Shown: piece by piece, positions 1-5,187 of the stretch | How positions within the stretch are numbered: the first letter of the stretch is position 1 | Layout: every line of letters starts with the position of its first letter | Assembly: GCA_021732945.1 (NCBI GenBank) | Contig: JAKFWB010000182.1 | Span: forward strand, 1 to 5,650 | Length of the DNA stretch: 5,650 nt | Source of the DNA: Porphyrobacter sp. | GTDB lineage: Bacteria > Pseudomonadota > Alphaproteobacteria > Sphingomonadales > Sphingomonadaceae | Direction of reading: 5' to 3' | Translations under genes and position numbers: made by a program | Notes under the pieces: generated by a model | The model's database searches: none | The model's input: the letters and a program-made list of their open reading frames with translations, nothing else | Told to the model about the DNA's origin: nothing

Positions 1-1196
1 CCACCACTGGCGGCGCGGGCCTGCGCAATGTGCAGCCGCTCTATGCCGATCTCGCCAGCGGCTGCTTTGCTGTGGCGCATAATGGCAATATCTCCAATGC
101 GATGATGCTGCGCACCGATCTGGTGAACAAGGGTTCGATCTTCCAGTCGACCTCCGATACCGAGGTGATCATCCACCTCGTCGCTACCAGCCGTTACCCC
201 ACGATTGCCGACCGTCTGGTCGATGCGCTGCGGCTGGTTGAAGGCGCCTATGCGCTGATCGTGATGACGCCCGAAGGCATGATCGCCTGCCGCGATCCGC
301 TGGGCATTCGCCCATTGGTGATGGGCCGGATGGGAGAGGCAATCATGTTCGCCTCCGAAACCGTGGCGTTTGACGTGGTCGGGGCCGAGGTGATCCGCGA
401 AGTTAATCCGGGCGAGCTGGTGATGGTGGATTTCTCGGGCGAGATTCGCTCGGTCCGTCCCTTCGGCAGCCCCGCTCCGCGCCCATGCATCTTTGAACAC
501 GTCTATTTCAGCCGCCCCGATTCTGTGTTCGCGGGCCGCAGCGTTTACGAAGCGCGCAAGGCCATCGGCACCCAGCTCGCCATCGAGGCCCCGTGCGATG
601 CCGATCTGGTCGTGCCCGTGCCCGATAGCGGCGTGCCTGCGGCCATCGGCTTTGCCCAGCAATCGGGCGTGCCGTTTGAGCTTGGCATCATCCGCTCGCA
701 CTATGTCGGGCGCACCTTCATTCAGCCGTCGGACGGCGCGCGCCATTCGAGCGTGAAGCGCAAACACAACGCCAACCGCGCGCTGGTGGAAGGCAAGCGG
801 ATCGTGCTGATCGACGATTCAATCGTGCGCGGCACCACCAGCCTCAAGATCGTAGAGATGATGCGCGAAGCGGGCGCGGCCGAAGTCCATTTTCGCGTCG
901 CCAGCCCGCCCACGGCACATTCCTGCTTCTACGGGGTCGACACGCCCGAACGTTCCAAGCTGCTCGCCGCGCGCATGGACCTTGAGCCGATGCGCGAATT
1001 CATCAAGGCTGACAGCCTTGCCTTCATCTCGATTGACGGGCTGTATCGCGCGGTCGGATCAGAGCGCCGCAATTCCGCCTGCCCGCAATTCTGCGATGCC
1101 TGCTTTACCGGTGACTATCCCACCAGCCTCACCGACCTCGCGTTGGCGGAACAAAACGCCGCCGAACTTCCCTTTGCTGATCCCAAGGCTGCCTGA
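1..1196 (+). CDS. purF: Amidophosphoribosyltransferase (glutamine PRPP amidotransferase), 3' part, truncated by window edge
   Basis: Catalyses the first committed step of de novo purine synthesis in the cytoplasm: PRPP plus glutamine gives 5-phosphoribosylamine. The frame is open to the left edge (first full codon at base 3, reading TTGGAGLRNVQP), so the GTG at 30 is an internal Val and not the start. Roughly 90 N-terminal residues are missing, including the catalytic Cys of the glutaminase domain. Visible are the end of the glutaminase domain (AHNGNISNA, STSDTEVIIHL), the phosphoribosyltransferase domain (VPVPDSGVPAAIG, YVGRTFIQP) and the PRPP-binding loop DDSIVRGTT (813-839). Cysteines at codons 486, 924, 1092 and 1101 (PCIFEHVYF, HSCFYG, CDACFTGDYP) match the four [4Fe-4S] ligands of the Bacillus-type enzyme; an extra Cys lies at 1080. 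The stop is TGA at 1194-1196. The SDR gene begins 6 bases later, suggesting co-transcription. No damage is visible in the part present. Confidence 0.97.
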   Translation, partial: TTGGAGLRNVQPLYADLASGCFAVAHNGNISNAMMLRTDLVNKGSIFQSTSDTEVIIHLVATSRYPTIADRLVDALRLVEGAYALIVMTPEGMIACRDPLGIRPLVMGRMGEAIMFASETVAFDVVGAEVIREVNPGELVMVDFSGEIRSVRPFGSPAPRPCIFEHVYFSRPDSVFAGRSVYEARKAIGTQLAIEAPCDADLVVPVPDSGVPAAIGFAQQSGVPFELGIIRSHYVGRTFIQPSDGARHSSVKRKHNANRALVEGKRIVLIDDSIVRGTTSLKIVEMMREAGAAEVHFRVASPPTAHSCFYGVDTPERSKLLAARMDLEPMREFIKADSLAFISIDGLYRAVGSERRNSACPQFCDACFTGDYPTSLTDLALAEQNAAELPFADPKAA

Positions 1197-1202
1197 CCCA
1201 TC

Positions 1203-1820
1203 ATGACTGAGACCACAAAGCCGCTTGCCGGCAAGACCGCGCTTGTCACCGGCGCCAGCCGCGGGATTGGCGCTGCCACCGCCAAGGCGCTTGCCGCAGC
1301 GGGCGCGCATGTCATTCTGGTGGCGCGCAAGGTCAAGGCGCTGGAAGCGGTCGAGGATGAAATCCACGGCTTTGGCGGCACCTCGACGATTGCGCCGCTC
1401 GACCTGATGGAGCCCGATGCCGTCACCCGGCTCGCCAACGCCATCGCCGGTCGCTGGGATACGCTGGATATCATGGTGCTGGCCGCAGCCTATCTGCCCG
1501 AACTAACCCCGGCATCGCAGATGGACCCCAAGCAGTTCAATCAGGCGCTGTTGATCAATGTGGTCGCAACCCAGGCGCTGCTCGCCGGGTTCGATCCGCT
1601 GCTGCGCCGGGCCAAGGCTGGCCGCATCATCGGCCTTACCAGCAGCGTCGGCGCTGCGCCGCGTCCCTATTGGGGGGCGTATGGGTCAACCAAGGCCGCG
1701 TTTGAGAACCTGCTGGAAACCTACGCGGCGGAAGTCGAACGGCTCAGCCCCTTGCGGGTCGCCATCGTCGATCCGGGTGCAACCCGCACCGAAATGCGCG
1801 CCCGCGCCTATCCTGGCTAA
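1203..1820 (+). CDS. Short-chain dehydrogenase/reductase, cut short by an in-frame TAA (205 aa)
   Basis: A classical-type SDR, an NAD(P)-dependent oxidoreductase with a Rossmann fold; the substrate cannot be read from the sequence. Visible are the cofactor motif TGASRGIG (residues 16-23), LDL at 66-68 (adenine-ring contact), Asn119 in LLINVVA, Ser147 in LTSSVG, the active pair Tyr160-x3-Lys164 (YGSTK), and DPGATRT at 190-196. The usual NNAG segment reads VLAAAYL, a tolerated variation. ATG 1203 puts the glycine motif at the normal distance from the N terminus. No strong Shine-Dalgarno is seen (AAGG at 1185-1188 is distant), so coupling to purF, 6 bases upstream, is likely. The frame stops at TAA 1818-1820 just after RARAYPG, where the substrate loop would continue. 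The same frame then runs in good coding sequence to a second TAA at 1917-1919, giving a 238-residue product. The catalytic residues are intact, but the last helix and strand region is lost, so activity is doubtful. Confidence 0.88.
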   Translation: MTETTKPLAGKTALVTGASRGIGAATAKALAAAGAHVILVARKVKALEAVEDEIHGFGGTSTIAPLDLMEPDAVTRLANAIAGRWDTLDIMVLAAAYLPELTPASQMDPKQFNQALLINVVATQALLAGFDPLLRRAKAGRIIGLTSSVGAAPRPYWGAYGSTKAAFENLLETYAAEVERLSPLRVAIVDPGATRTEMRARAYPG

Positions 1821-1919
1821 GACCCGCAGACGGTCAAGGCCCCTGACGTCGTCGCCGACCGGCTGGTCGCGCTGCTGACGGAGGGCTTTGACAGCCTCCA
1901 CCGCGAGCGTATCGGCTAA
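1821..1919 (+). pseudogene. Orphaned C-terminal end of the upstream SDR, in frame after the internal stop
   Basis: Directly after the TAA at 1818-1820 the same reading frame continues for 32 sense codons to a TAA at 1917-1919. It encodes DPQTVKAPDVVADRLVALL followed by TEGFDSLHRERIG. This looks like the normal tail of this SDR group: a proline-rich start, then an amphipathic helix, then an end near residue 238. From memory of related proteins, the position of the TAA would usually hold Glu (G-E-D-P), which one G-to-T change in GAA would explain; this is inference, not an alignment. No separate start codon with a ribosome site is visible, so the piece is probably untranslated unless the stop is read through or is a sequencing error. 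Confidence 0.8.
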
Positions 1920-2047
1920 CTACGTAATCTCTGCTGAAGCTGCCGTTTACCTTTGGTCGCAAGCCAAACTTAGGATTTGTGCCTGCATGGTCTTGTCAGG
2001 ACCAAAGCCCCGCGAGACCAAAAGCGACGAACACAGGTTTGACAGCA
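1920..2047 (+). other. Gene-free gap between SDR and PilZ genes with small repeats and a hairpin
   Basis: This 128-base stretch has lower GC than its flanks and must hold any promoter for the PilZ gene. CTTTGGTC (1951-1958) is the inverse of GACCAAAG (2000-2007), and a near copy GACCAAAA follows at 2016-2023. A short hairpin, TGGTCTT-gtc-AGGACCA, lies at 1988-2004 with one G-T pair. There is no T-run after it, so it is not a standard terminator. A weak -35/-10-like pair (TTTACC 1946-1951, TAGGAT 1971-1976) has an over-long 19-base spacer. No promoter can be called with confidence. Confidence 0.4.
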
Positions 2048-2395
2048 ATGGCACACAAAGCAGATGCCTATCGCAAGGCGGCAGAGGAAGATCGCTGCGC
2101 CCCGCGCACCAGGCTCACTATCCCGGCGACACTGCGCGCATCGGGTGGCCGCGCCTTTCAGAGCGTGGTCCACGATCTTTCGATCTCAGGATTTTCGGCC
2201 GCCTCAATCAACCGGATGCATGATGGCCAGATGTGCTGGCTGACCCTGCCGGGTCTTGAGGCGCTTCAGGCCGAGGTGGTGTGGTGGGACAATTGCATCG
2301 TCGGCTGCGCCTTTTCAGAGCTGCTCAGCCCGATCGTGCATGACAACATCCTGCAACGCTACAGCAATACGGGCTTCTATCGTCAGGTGACCTGA
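2048..2395 (+). CDS. Small single-domain PilZ protein (115 aa), predicted cyclic-di-GMP receptor
   Basis: PilZ domains bind the second messenger cyclic-di-GMP and pass the signal to motility, surface-polysaccharide or biofilm machinery by protein contact. Both halves of the binding signature are visible: RxxxR as R16-CAP-R20, and DxSxxG as D43-LSIS-G48 in HDLSISGFSA. The later beta-strand pattern AEVVWWDNCIVGCAFSELL (residues 75-93) is the typical closing part of the barrel. There is no membrane segment or fused output domain, so it is a stand-alone cytoplasmic adaptor with an unknown partner. ATG 2048 was chosen over the GTG at 1979. The 23 extra residues are not PilZ-like, the domain begins soon after the ATG, and AGG (2035-2037) sits 10 bases upstream. 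The stop is TGA 2393-2395, six bases before the convergent hairpin. Binding-motif residues look complete. Promoter not identified. Confidence 0.85.
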   Translation: MAHKADAYRKAAEEDRCAPRTRLTIPATLRASGGRAFQSVVHDLSISGFSAASINRMHDGQMCWLTLPGLEALQAEVVWWDNCIVGCAFSELLSPIVHDNILQRYSNTGFYRQVT

Positions 2396-2400
2396 AGCCC

Positions 2401-2436
2401 CGCTGGCGGTCTGAGATCTATTTCAGACTGCCGGCG
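2401..2436. terminator. Strong hairpin between convergent genes, probable two-way transcription terminator
   Basis: Bases 2401-2414 pair with 2423-2436 along all 14 positions (12 Watson-Crick pairs, two G-T), with an 8-base loop GATCTATT. It starts 5 bases after the PilZ stop and overlaps the end of the minus-strand hydrolase gene, whose TAG (2418-2420) lies in the loop. There is no T-run on either side, so it is not a textbook intrinsic terminator. It could still block convergent transcription or protect both mRNA 3' ends. Confidence 0.65.
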
Positions 2437-3632
2437 ATCTTCATCACAACCTCGCGCGTATCGCCCCGGCTGCCGGACGACGTTGCGGCAGGCCAATTGC
2501 TGATCACTGCGACCACCAGCTTCTTTTGCGGGACGATGGTGATCGCCTGCCCGAAGATGCCCTGCGCGCCGTAAGTCGCGCCGGGATAGGTCCACCACTG
2601 ATAGCCATAGCCATAGCCGCTATCGCCAAAATCGACCTGAGAATCGGTCGCCTCGGCAAACCAGCCGTCGGCGACCACGCCCTTCCCTCCTTCGAGCGCG
2701 AATTGGCCCATCCGGGCATAGTCCGAAAGCCGGATCGACAGGCAGCACCCGCCGATATTCCCGCCGCGCGGGTCGACCATCCAGAACAATCCGCCTTCGA
2801 ACCCGGCGGGCTCGACAATCTTGGCCTGCGAATATTCGGCTAGCGACATGCCGACCGCGTTTTCCACGAGCAGGCCGATCAGGTTGGTCTCACCGGTCTT
2901 GTAGACCCACTTCTCCCCCGGCGCCGCTTCGCGCGGGAGCGCCTTCATCTGCGTGACAATCGCTTCGGGGCCGAATCGCACCACGAAGCGCGCCATCTGC
3001 GCGACATCGCTGTTCGGGTCGGTGTAATCCTCGTTCCACTTCACCCCGCTGGTCATGGTGGCGAGTTGACGGACAGTCACGCCGTCATAGGCCGAGCCTT
3101 TGAGGCCGGGAATATACTGCGTCACCGGATCATCGAGGCTCTTGATGAACCCATCCTTCACCGCCGCGCCGAGCAGAGTGGAGGTGAAGCTCTTGGCGAC
3201 CGAGAAGCTGGTCCAGCGGTCCTGCGGGCCCATGCCAAGGCCATAGGCTTCGTAAGCCACCTTGCCGTCAACCAGAACCATGACGCCTGCGGCATTGGTG
3301 TCTTTCATCAAGCTCGCGATCTCGGCCTGCAATTCGGGGCTGAGCGGTGCGCCCTTGGGCAGCGCGCGGGTGGTCTTGGCGGCGGGGACTTCGTGCCCGG
3401 CGAACCATTGCTCCATCGCACGGAAGCGTTCGCTGCGCTGAGCATCGTTCCAGAACAAGACCTGCAATTCCGATTGCGCGCGCGCAGGCGGCTGCGTGAT
3501 GGCGACCGACTTCGTTGCCATCGCCGGCGGCGGGGCGGCGAGTTCCGTCTCGCTGCCGACTCTGACGGTGCAGCCCGCCAGAAGCGCTGCTAGTGCCAGC
3601 CCTGACACCATGCCCGTGATCCGTCCCATCAT
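2418..3632 (-). CDS. Lipoprotein serine hydrolase of the beta-lactamase/NylB-type family (404 aa)
   Basis: A predicted exported serine hydrolase of the class C beta-lactamase-like superfamily (COG1680; relatives include esterases, DD-peptidases and 6-aminohexanoate-dimer hydrolase). The N terminus is a lipoprotein signal: Arg4, a hydrophobic stretch, then lipobox L-A-G-C with lipidated Cys21 followed by Thr, so an outer-membrane or periplasm-facing anchor is likely. An Ala/Pro/Thr-rich linker spans about residues 32-55. The catalytic motif is S144-V-A-K147 (FSVAKSFTSTLLG). Tyr244 in WVYKTGETN is the probable second motif, and AQGIFGQ (356-362) replaces the KTG/HxG box, as in NylB-like members. 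The aromatic GYGYGYQWW (339-347) is typical of that branch. Substrate unknown; resistance to beta-lactams should not be assumed. Tandem ATG codons at 3632 and 3629 are both possible starts; GAGGA (3641-3637) suits either. It follows phr on the same strand after 63 bases with no clear promoter. The stop is TAG within a hairpin loop. Confidence 0.88.
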   Translation of the reverse strand: MMGRITGMVSGLALAALLAGCTVRVGSETELAAPPPAMATKSVAITQPPARAQSELQVLFWNDAQRSERFRAMEQWFAGHEVPAAKTTRALPKGAPLSPELQAEIASLMKDTNAAGVMVLVDGKVAYEAYGLGMGPQDRWTSFSVAKSFTSTLLGAAVKDGFIKSLDDPVTQYIPGLKGSAYDGVTVRQLATMTSGVKWNEDYTDPNSDVAQMARFVVRFGPEAIVTQMKALPREAAPGEKWVYKTGETNLIGLLVENAVGMSLAEYSQAKIVEPAGFEGGLFWMVDPRGGNIGGCCLSIRLSDYARMGQFALEGGKGVVADGWFAEATDSQVDFGDSGYGYGYQWWTYPGATYGAQGIFGQAITIVPQKKLVVAVISNWPAATSSGSRGDTREVVMKIAGSLK

Positions 3633-3636
3633 CCCG

Positions 3637-3641
3637 TCCTC
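3637..3641 (-). promoter_or_regulatory. Shine-Dalgarno site of the serine hydrolase lipoprotein gene
   Basis: On the minus strand GAGGA lies 4 bases before the first ATG (3632) and 7 bases before the second (3629). The wider spacing slightly favours the second ATG. The choice changes the protein by one residue only and leaves the signal peptide intact. This is the clearest ribosome site in the window. Confidence 0.7.
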
Positions 3642-3695
3642 ATCTCTGTTATGCGCAAGACATAGGCGGAGGCGGCATGGCGGGGCAAGGCTTTC

Positions 3696-4610
3696 TCAGC
3701 TGTCCTTCATCGCCTTCAACGCCGCCAGCGCCCGCTCGCGCGCTTCGCGGTGGGGGACGATCTTGCGCGGATAGCCCGCTGGCCGCCGCCCGAATTCCTC
3801 GGGATCGTGGATATAGGGCTCGTCCAGCTTGGCGAGTTCGGGGACGTATGTGCGGATATAGCGCGCGGCGTCGAACTTCTCCGACTGGCTAAGCGGGGCC
3901 ATGATCCGGCTGAACATGTTGGAATCGACCCCGGTGCCAGCAGTCCACTGCCAATTGGTCGCGTTGGAGGCGTAGTCGGCATCGCACAAAGTGTCCCAGA
4001 ACCACTTTTCGCCCTCGCGCCAGTCGATCAGCAGGTGCTTGATGAGGAAGCTGGCGGTGATCATCCGCACGCGGTTATGCATCCACCCGGTCTGCCACAA
4101 CTGCCGCATCCCGGCATCGACGATCGGGTATCCGGTGCGGCCCTGCTGCCAGGCATTGAGATCGCGCGCTGCGGCTTCGTCCGTGGCCGGATCGCGCCAG
4201 GGGAAGCGGTCGAAATCCTCGCGGTAGTTCTGTGTCGCATACTTGGGGAATTGCAGGATCGCGTTTTGCGAATAGTCGCGCCAGATCAGCTCGCCCTCAT
4301 AGGTTTCCCAGCCCTTGGAGCGCTTGTCCTTGAAGCGGTGCCAGATCTGGATTGGCGAGATTTCGCCAAAGTGGAGGTGCGGGGAGAGGCGCGAGACCTT
4401 GTCGACGCTGGGGAGATTGCGCTTGTCGTCGTAACCGTCGACGTCCGCTTCCCATGCCGCGAGGCGCGAGTGGGCGGCGTCCTCGCCCACCTTCCAGAAG
4501 TCGTGCATTCCACCTGACCAATCGGGCTTGGTCGGGAGCAGATTCCATGTGGCGAGATCATCCGAGGCGGGCCAGTTGGCAGGGGCTTCGAGACGCTCTG
4601 GCCCGGGCAA
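3696..4610 (-). CDS. Photolyase C-terminal fragment (up to 304 aa): FAD-binding catalytic domain
   Basis: The second half of the photolyase frame holds the FAD and DNA-lesion-binding helical domain. Visible signatures, numbered from the TTG at 4610: RLSPHLHFGEIS (74-85), WRDY (110-113), TGYPIVDAGMRQLWQTGWMHNRVRM (159-183, in pieces), SFLIKHLLIDWREGEKWFWD, and NATNWQWTAGTG (216-227). The electron-transfer tryptophans of class I enzymes have candidates at W176 (TGW), W197 (IDW) and the NWQW segment (W220/W222), so the catalytic machinery looks undamaged. The TTG directly abuts the preceding TAA and has no Shine-Dalgarno. The first in-frame ATG (residue 35, GGMHDFW) would still keep the main domain. 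Independent translation is possible but unsupported. It ends TGA, 63 bases before the lipoprotein hydrolase. Confidence 0.75.
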   Translation of the reverse strand: MPGPERLEAPANWPASDDLATWNLLPTKPDWSGGMHDFWKVGEDAAHSRLAAWEADVDGYDDKRNLPSVDKVSRLSPHLHFGEISPIQIWHRFKDKRSKGWETYEGELIWRDYSQNAILQFPKYATQNYREDFDRFPWRDPATDEAAARDLNAWQQGRTGYPIVDAGMRQLWQTGWMHNRVRMITASFLIKHLLIDWREGEKWFWDTLCDADYASNATNWQWTAGTGVDSNMFSRIMAPLSQSEKFDAARYIRTYVPELAKLDEPYIHDPEEFGRRPAGYPRKIVPHREARERALAALKAMKDS

Positions 4611-5081
4611 TTAATCGCGCGGCGGGAATTCGGCGCGGACGGCGCGGCTGAAGGGGGTGTAGATCTTGTACTGGCCGCCGGTGCCGGTGGTGATCGAGCC
4701 CGGCACCATCAGGTAGTTGCCGTGGTGGAGTTGCAGGTCGTGGGCTTTGGCCAGCTTGCGCTCGGCGTTGAGCCACCACGGTTCGTAATGGCAATTGGCG
4801 TGGATGGTGGCCGCGCCGGTTTCCTTCGCCAGCTTGGTGAGTTCCTCCGCCGCATCGCCGCGCCGCAGGATCAGCTTGCTGCCCTTGGCTTCGAGGCTCT
4901 TGGAGAGGCTTGCCAGCGAATGATAAAGCCACCAGCGCGAGGCCCCGCCATAGGCGTGGTGCTTTGGCGCTTCGTCGTCGAGGATATAGACCGCGATGAC
5001 CGGCCCGGCCTTGGCAGCGTGATAGAGTGCGGGGTTGTCGGCCAAACGCAGATCGCGCCGCAGCCATACGAGTTGGGTCAT
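4611..5081 (-). CDS. Photolyase N-terminal fragment (156 aa): antenna-binding alpha/beta domain
   Basis: This is the part of the photolyase frame that would be translated from ATG 5081. It carries the Rossmann-like fold of the photolyase/cryptochrome superfamily: VWLRRDLRLADNPAL (residues 5-19), VIAVYILDDE, RWWLYHSLASLSKSLEAKGSKL, and the closing YKIYTPFSRAVRAEF that precedes the linker in family members. On its own it lacks FAD and DNA-binding residues and could not repair DNA. It ends TAA 4611-4613. Confidence 0.75.
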   Translation of the reverse strand: MTQLVWLRRDLRLADNPALYHAAKAGPVIAVYILDDEAPKHHAYGGASRWWLYHSLASLSKSLEAKGSKLILRRGDAAEELTKLAKETGAATIHANCHYEPWWLNAERKLAKAHDLQLHHGNYLMVPGSITTGTGGQYKIYTPFSRAVRAEFPPRD

Positions 5082-5098
5082 TATGGTCTTTCAATCAT

Positions 5099-5186
5099 TC
5101 GTCATTGCGAGGCGACGCAGTCGCCGCGGCAATCCATGGACGAACGGTGCGGGCCATGGATTGCTTCGCTTCGCTCGCAATGACGA
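5099..5186. repeat. 88-base inverted repeat element (REP/MITE-like, two opposed units)
   Basis: Outer arms of 13 bp match perfectly (TCGTCATTGCGAG 5099-5111, inverse at 5174-5186), as do inner arms of 11 bp (GCAATCCATGG 5129-5139, inverse at 5154-5164), around a 14-base centre. The segments between the arms differ. The left has a small hairpin of its own (GCGAC-gca-GTCGC, 5112-5124); the right is the shorter TTCGCTTCG. The element thus looks like two variants of one repeat unit, head to head. GTCATTGCGAG...GCAATCC repeats are familiar to me as dispersed intergenic elements in many proteobacterial genomes. The element starts 1 base past the hydrolase TAG and ends 17 bases before the phr ATG. 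It encodes no protein and may act as a transcript-processing or termination hairpin. Confidence 0.85.
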
Positions 5187-5187
5187 A

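Larger units (their letters stand above)
3696..5081 (-). pseudogene. phr: Deoxyribodipyrimidine photolyase, class I, interrupted by an in-frame TAA at codon 157
   Basis: Photolyase repairs UV-induced cyclobutane pyrimidine dimers using blue light, a reduced FAD and an antenna pigment. The whole frame is 462 codons including the terminal TGA (3696-3698), close to the 472 residues of the E. coli enzyme. It starts MTQLVWLRRDLRLADNPAL, the usual N-terminal signature. ATG 5081 has only a weak ribosome site (GAAAG about 8 bases upstream). A TAA at 4611-4613 follows RAEFPPRD, and the frame resumes at once with LPGPERLEAP. Reading frame and motifs are preserved on both sides, so this is a point nonsense change and not a frameshift or insertion. 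The break falls in the linker between the alpha/beta antenna domain and the helical FAD domain. As written, no full enzyme can be made without readthrough. A sequencing error, a recent pseudogene or a two-chain protein are the alternatives. It follows the YfhP-like gene, separated by an inverted repeat element. Confidence 0.9.

Noticed and set aside
1818..1919. Frameshift as the cause of the SDR truncation
   Set aside because: The downstream SDR-like sequence is in exactly the same frame, so only a substitution is needed.
2039..2044. Perfect TTGACA -35-like hexamer
   Set aside because: It lies 3 bases before the PilZ ATG, and no -10-like hexamer is found at the right distance inside the gene.
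1979..2047. Upstream GTG start for the PilZ gene, adding 23 residues
   Set aside because: The added residues are not PilZ-like, overlap the hairpin region, and ATG 2048 sits just before the domain with an AGG upstream.
1888..2223. Plus-strand open frame of 111 codons across the SDR-PilZ gap
   Set aside because: It overlaps the PilZ gene in another frame and has no motif; PilZ has the diagnostic RxxxR and DxSxxG.
3066..3593. Open frame of 175 codons on the plus strand opposite the lipoprotein hydrolase
   Set aside because: It is antisense to the SVAK-containing hydrolase and its Arg/Ala/Gly-rich composition looks like a shadow frame.
3750..4517. Open frame of 255 codons on the plus strand opposite the photolyase FAD domain
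   Set aside because: It lies wholly antisense to a gene with clear family motifs; the protein is rich in repeated Val/Gly/Leu patterns typical of a GC-rich shadow frame and shows no recognised motif.
4722..5183. Open frame of 153 codons on the plus strand crossing the photolyase 5' end and the inverted repeat
   Set aside because: It is antisense to phr and its last third is repeat sequence; no ribosome site or family motif.
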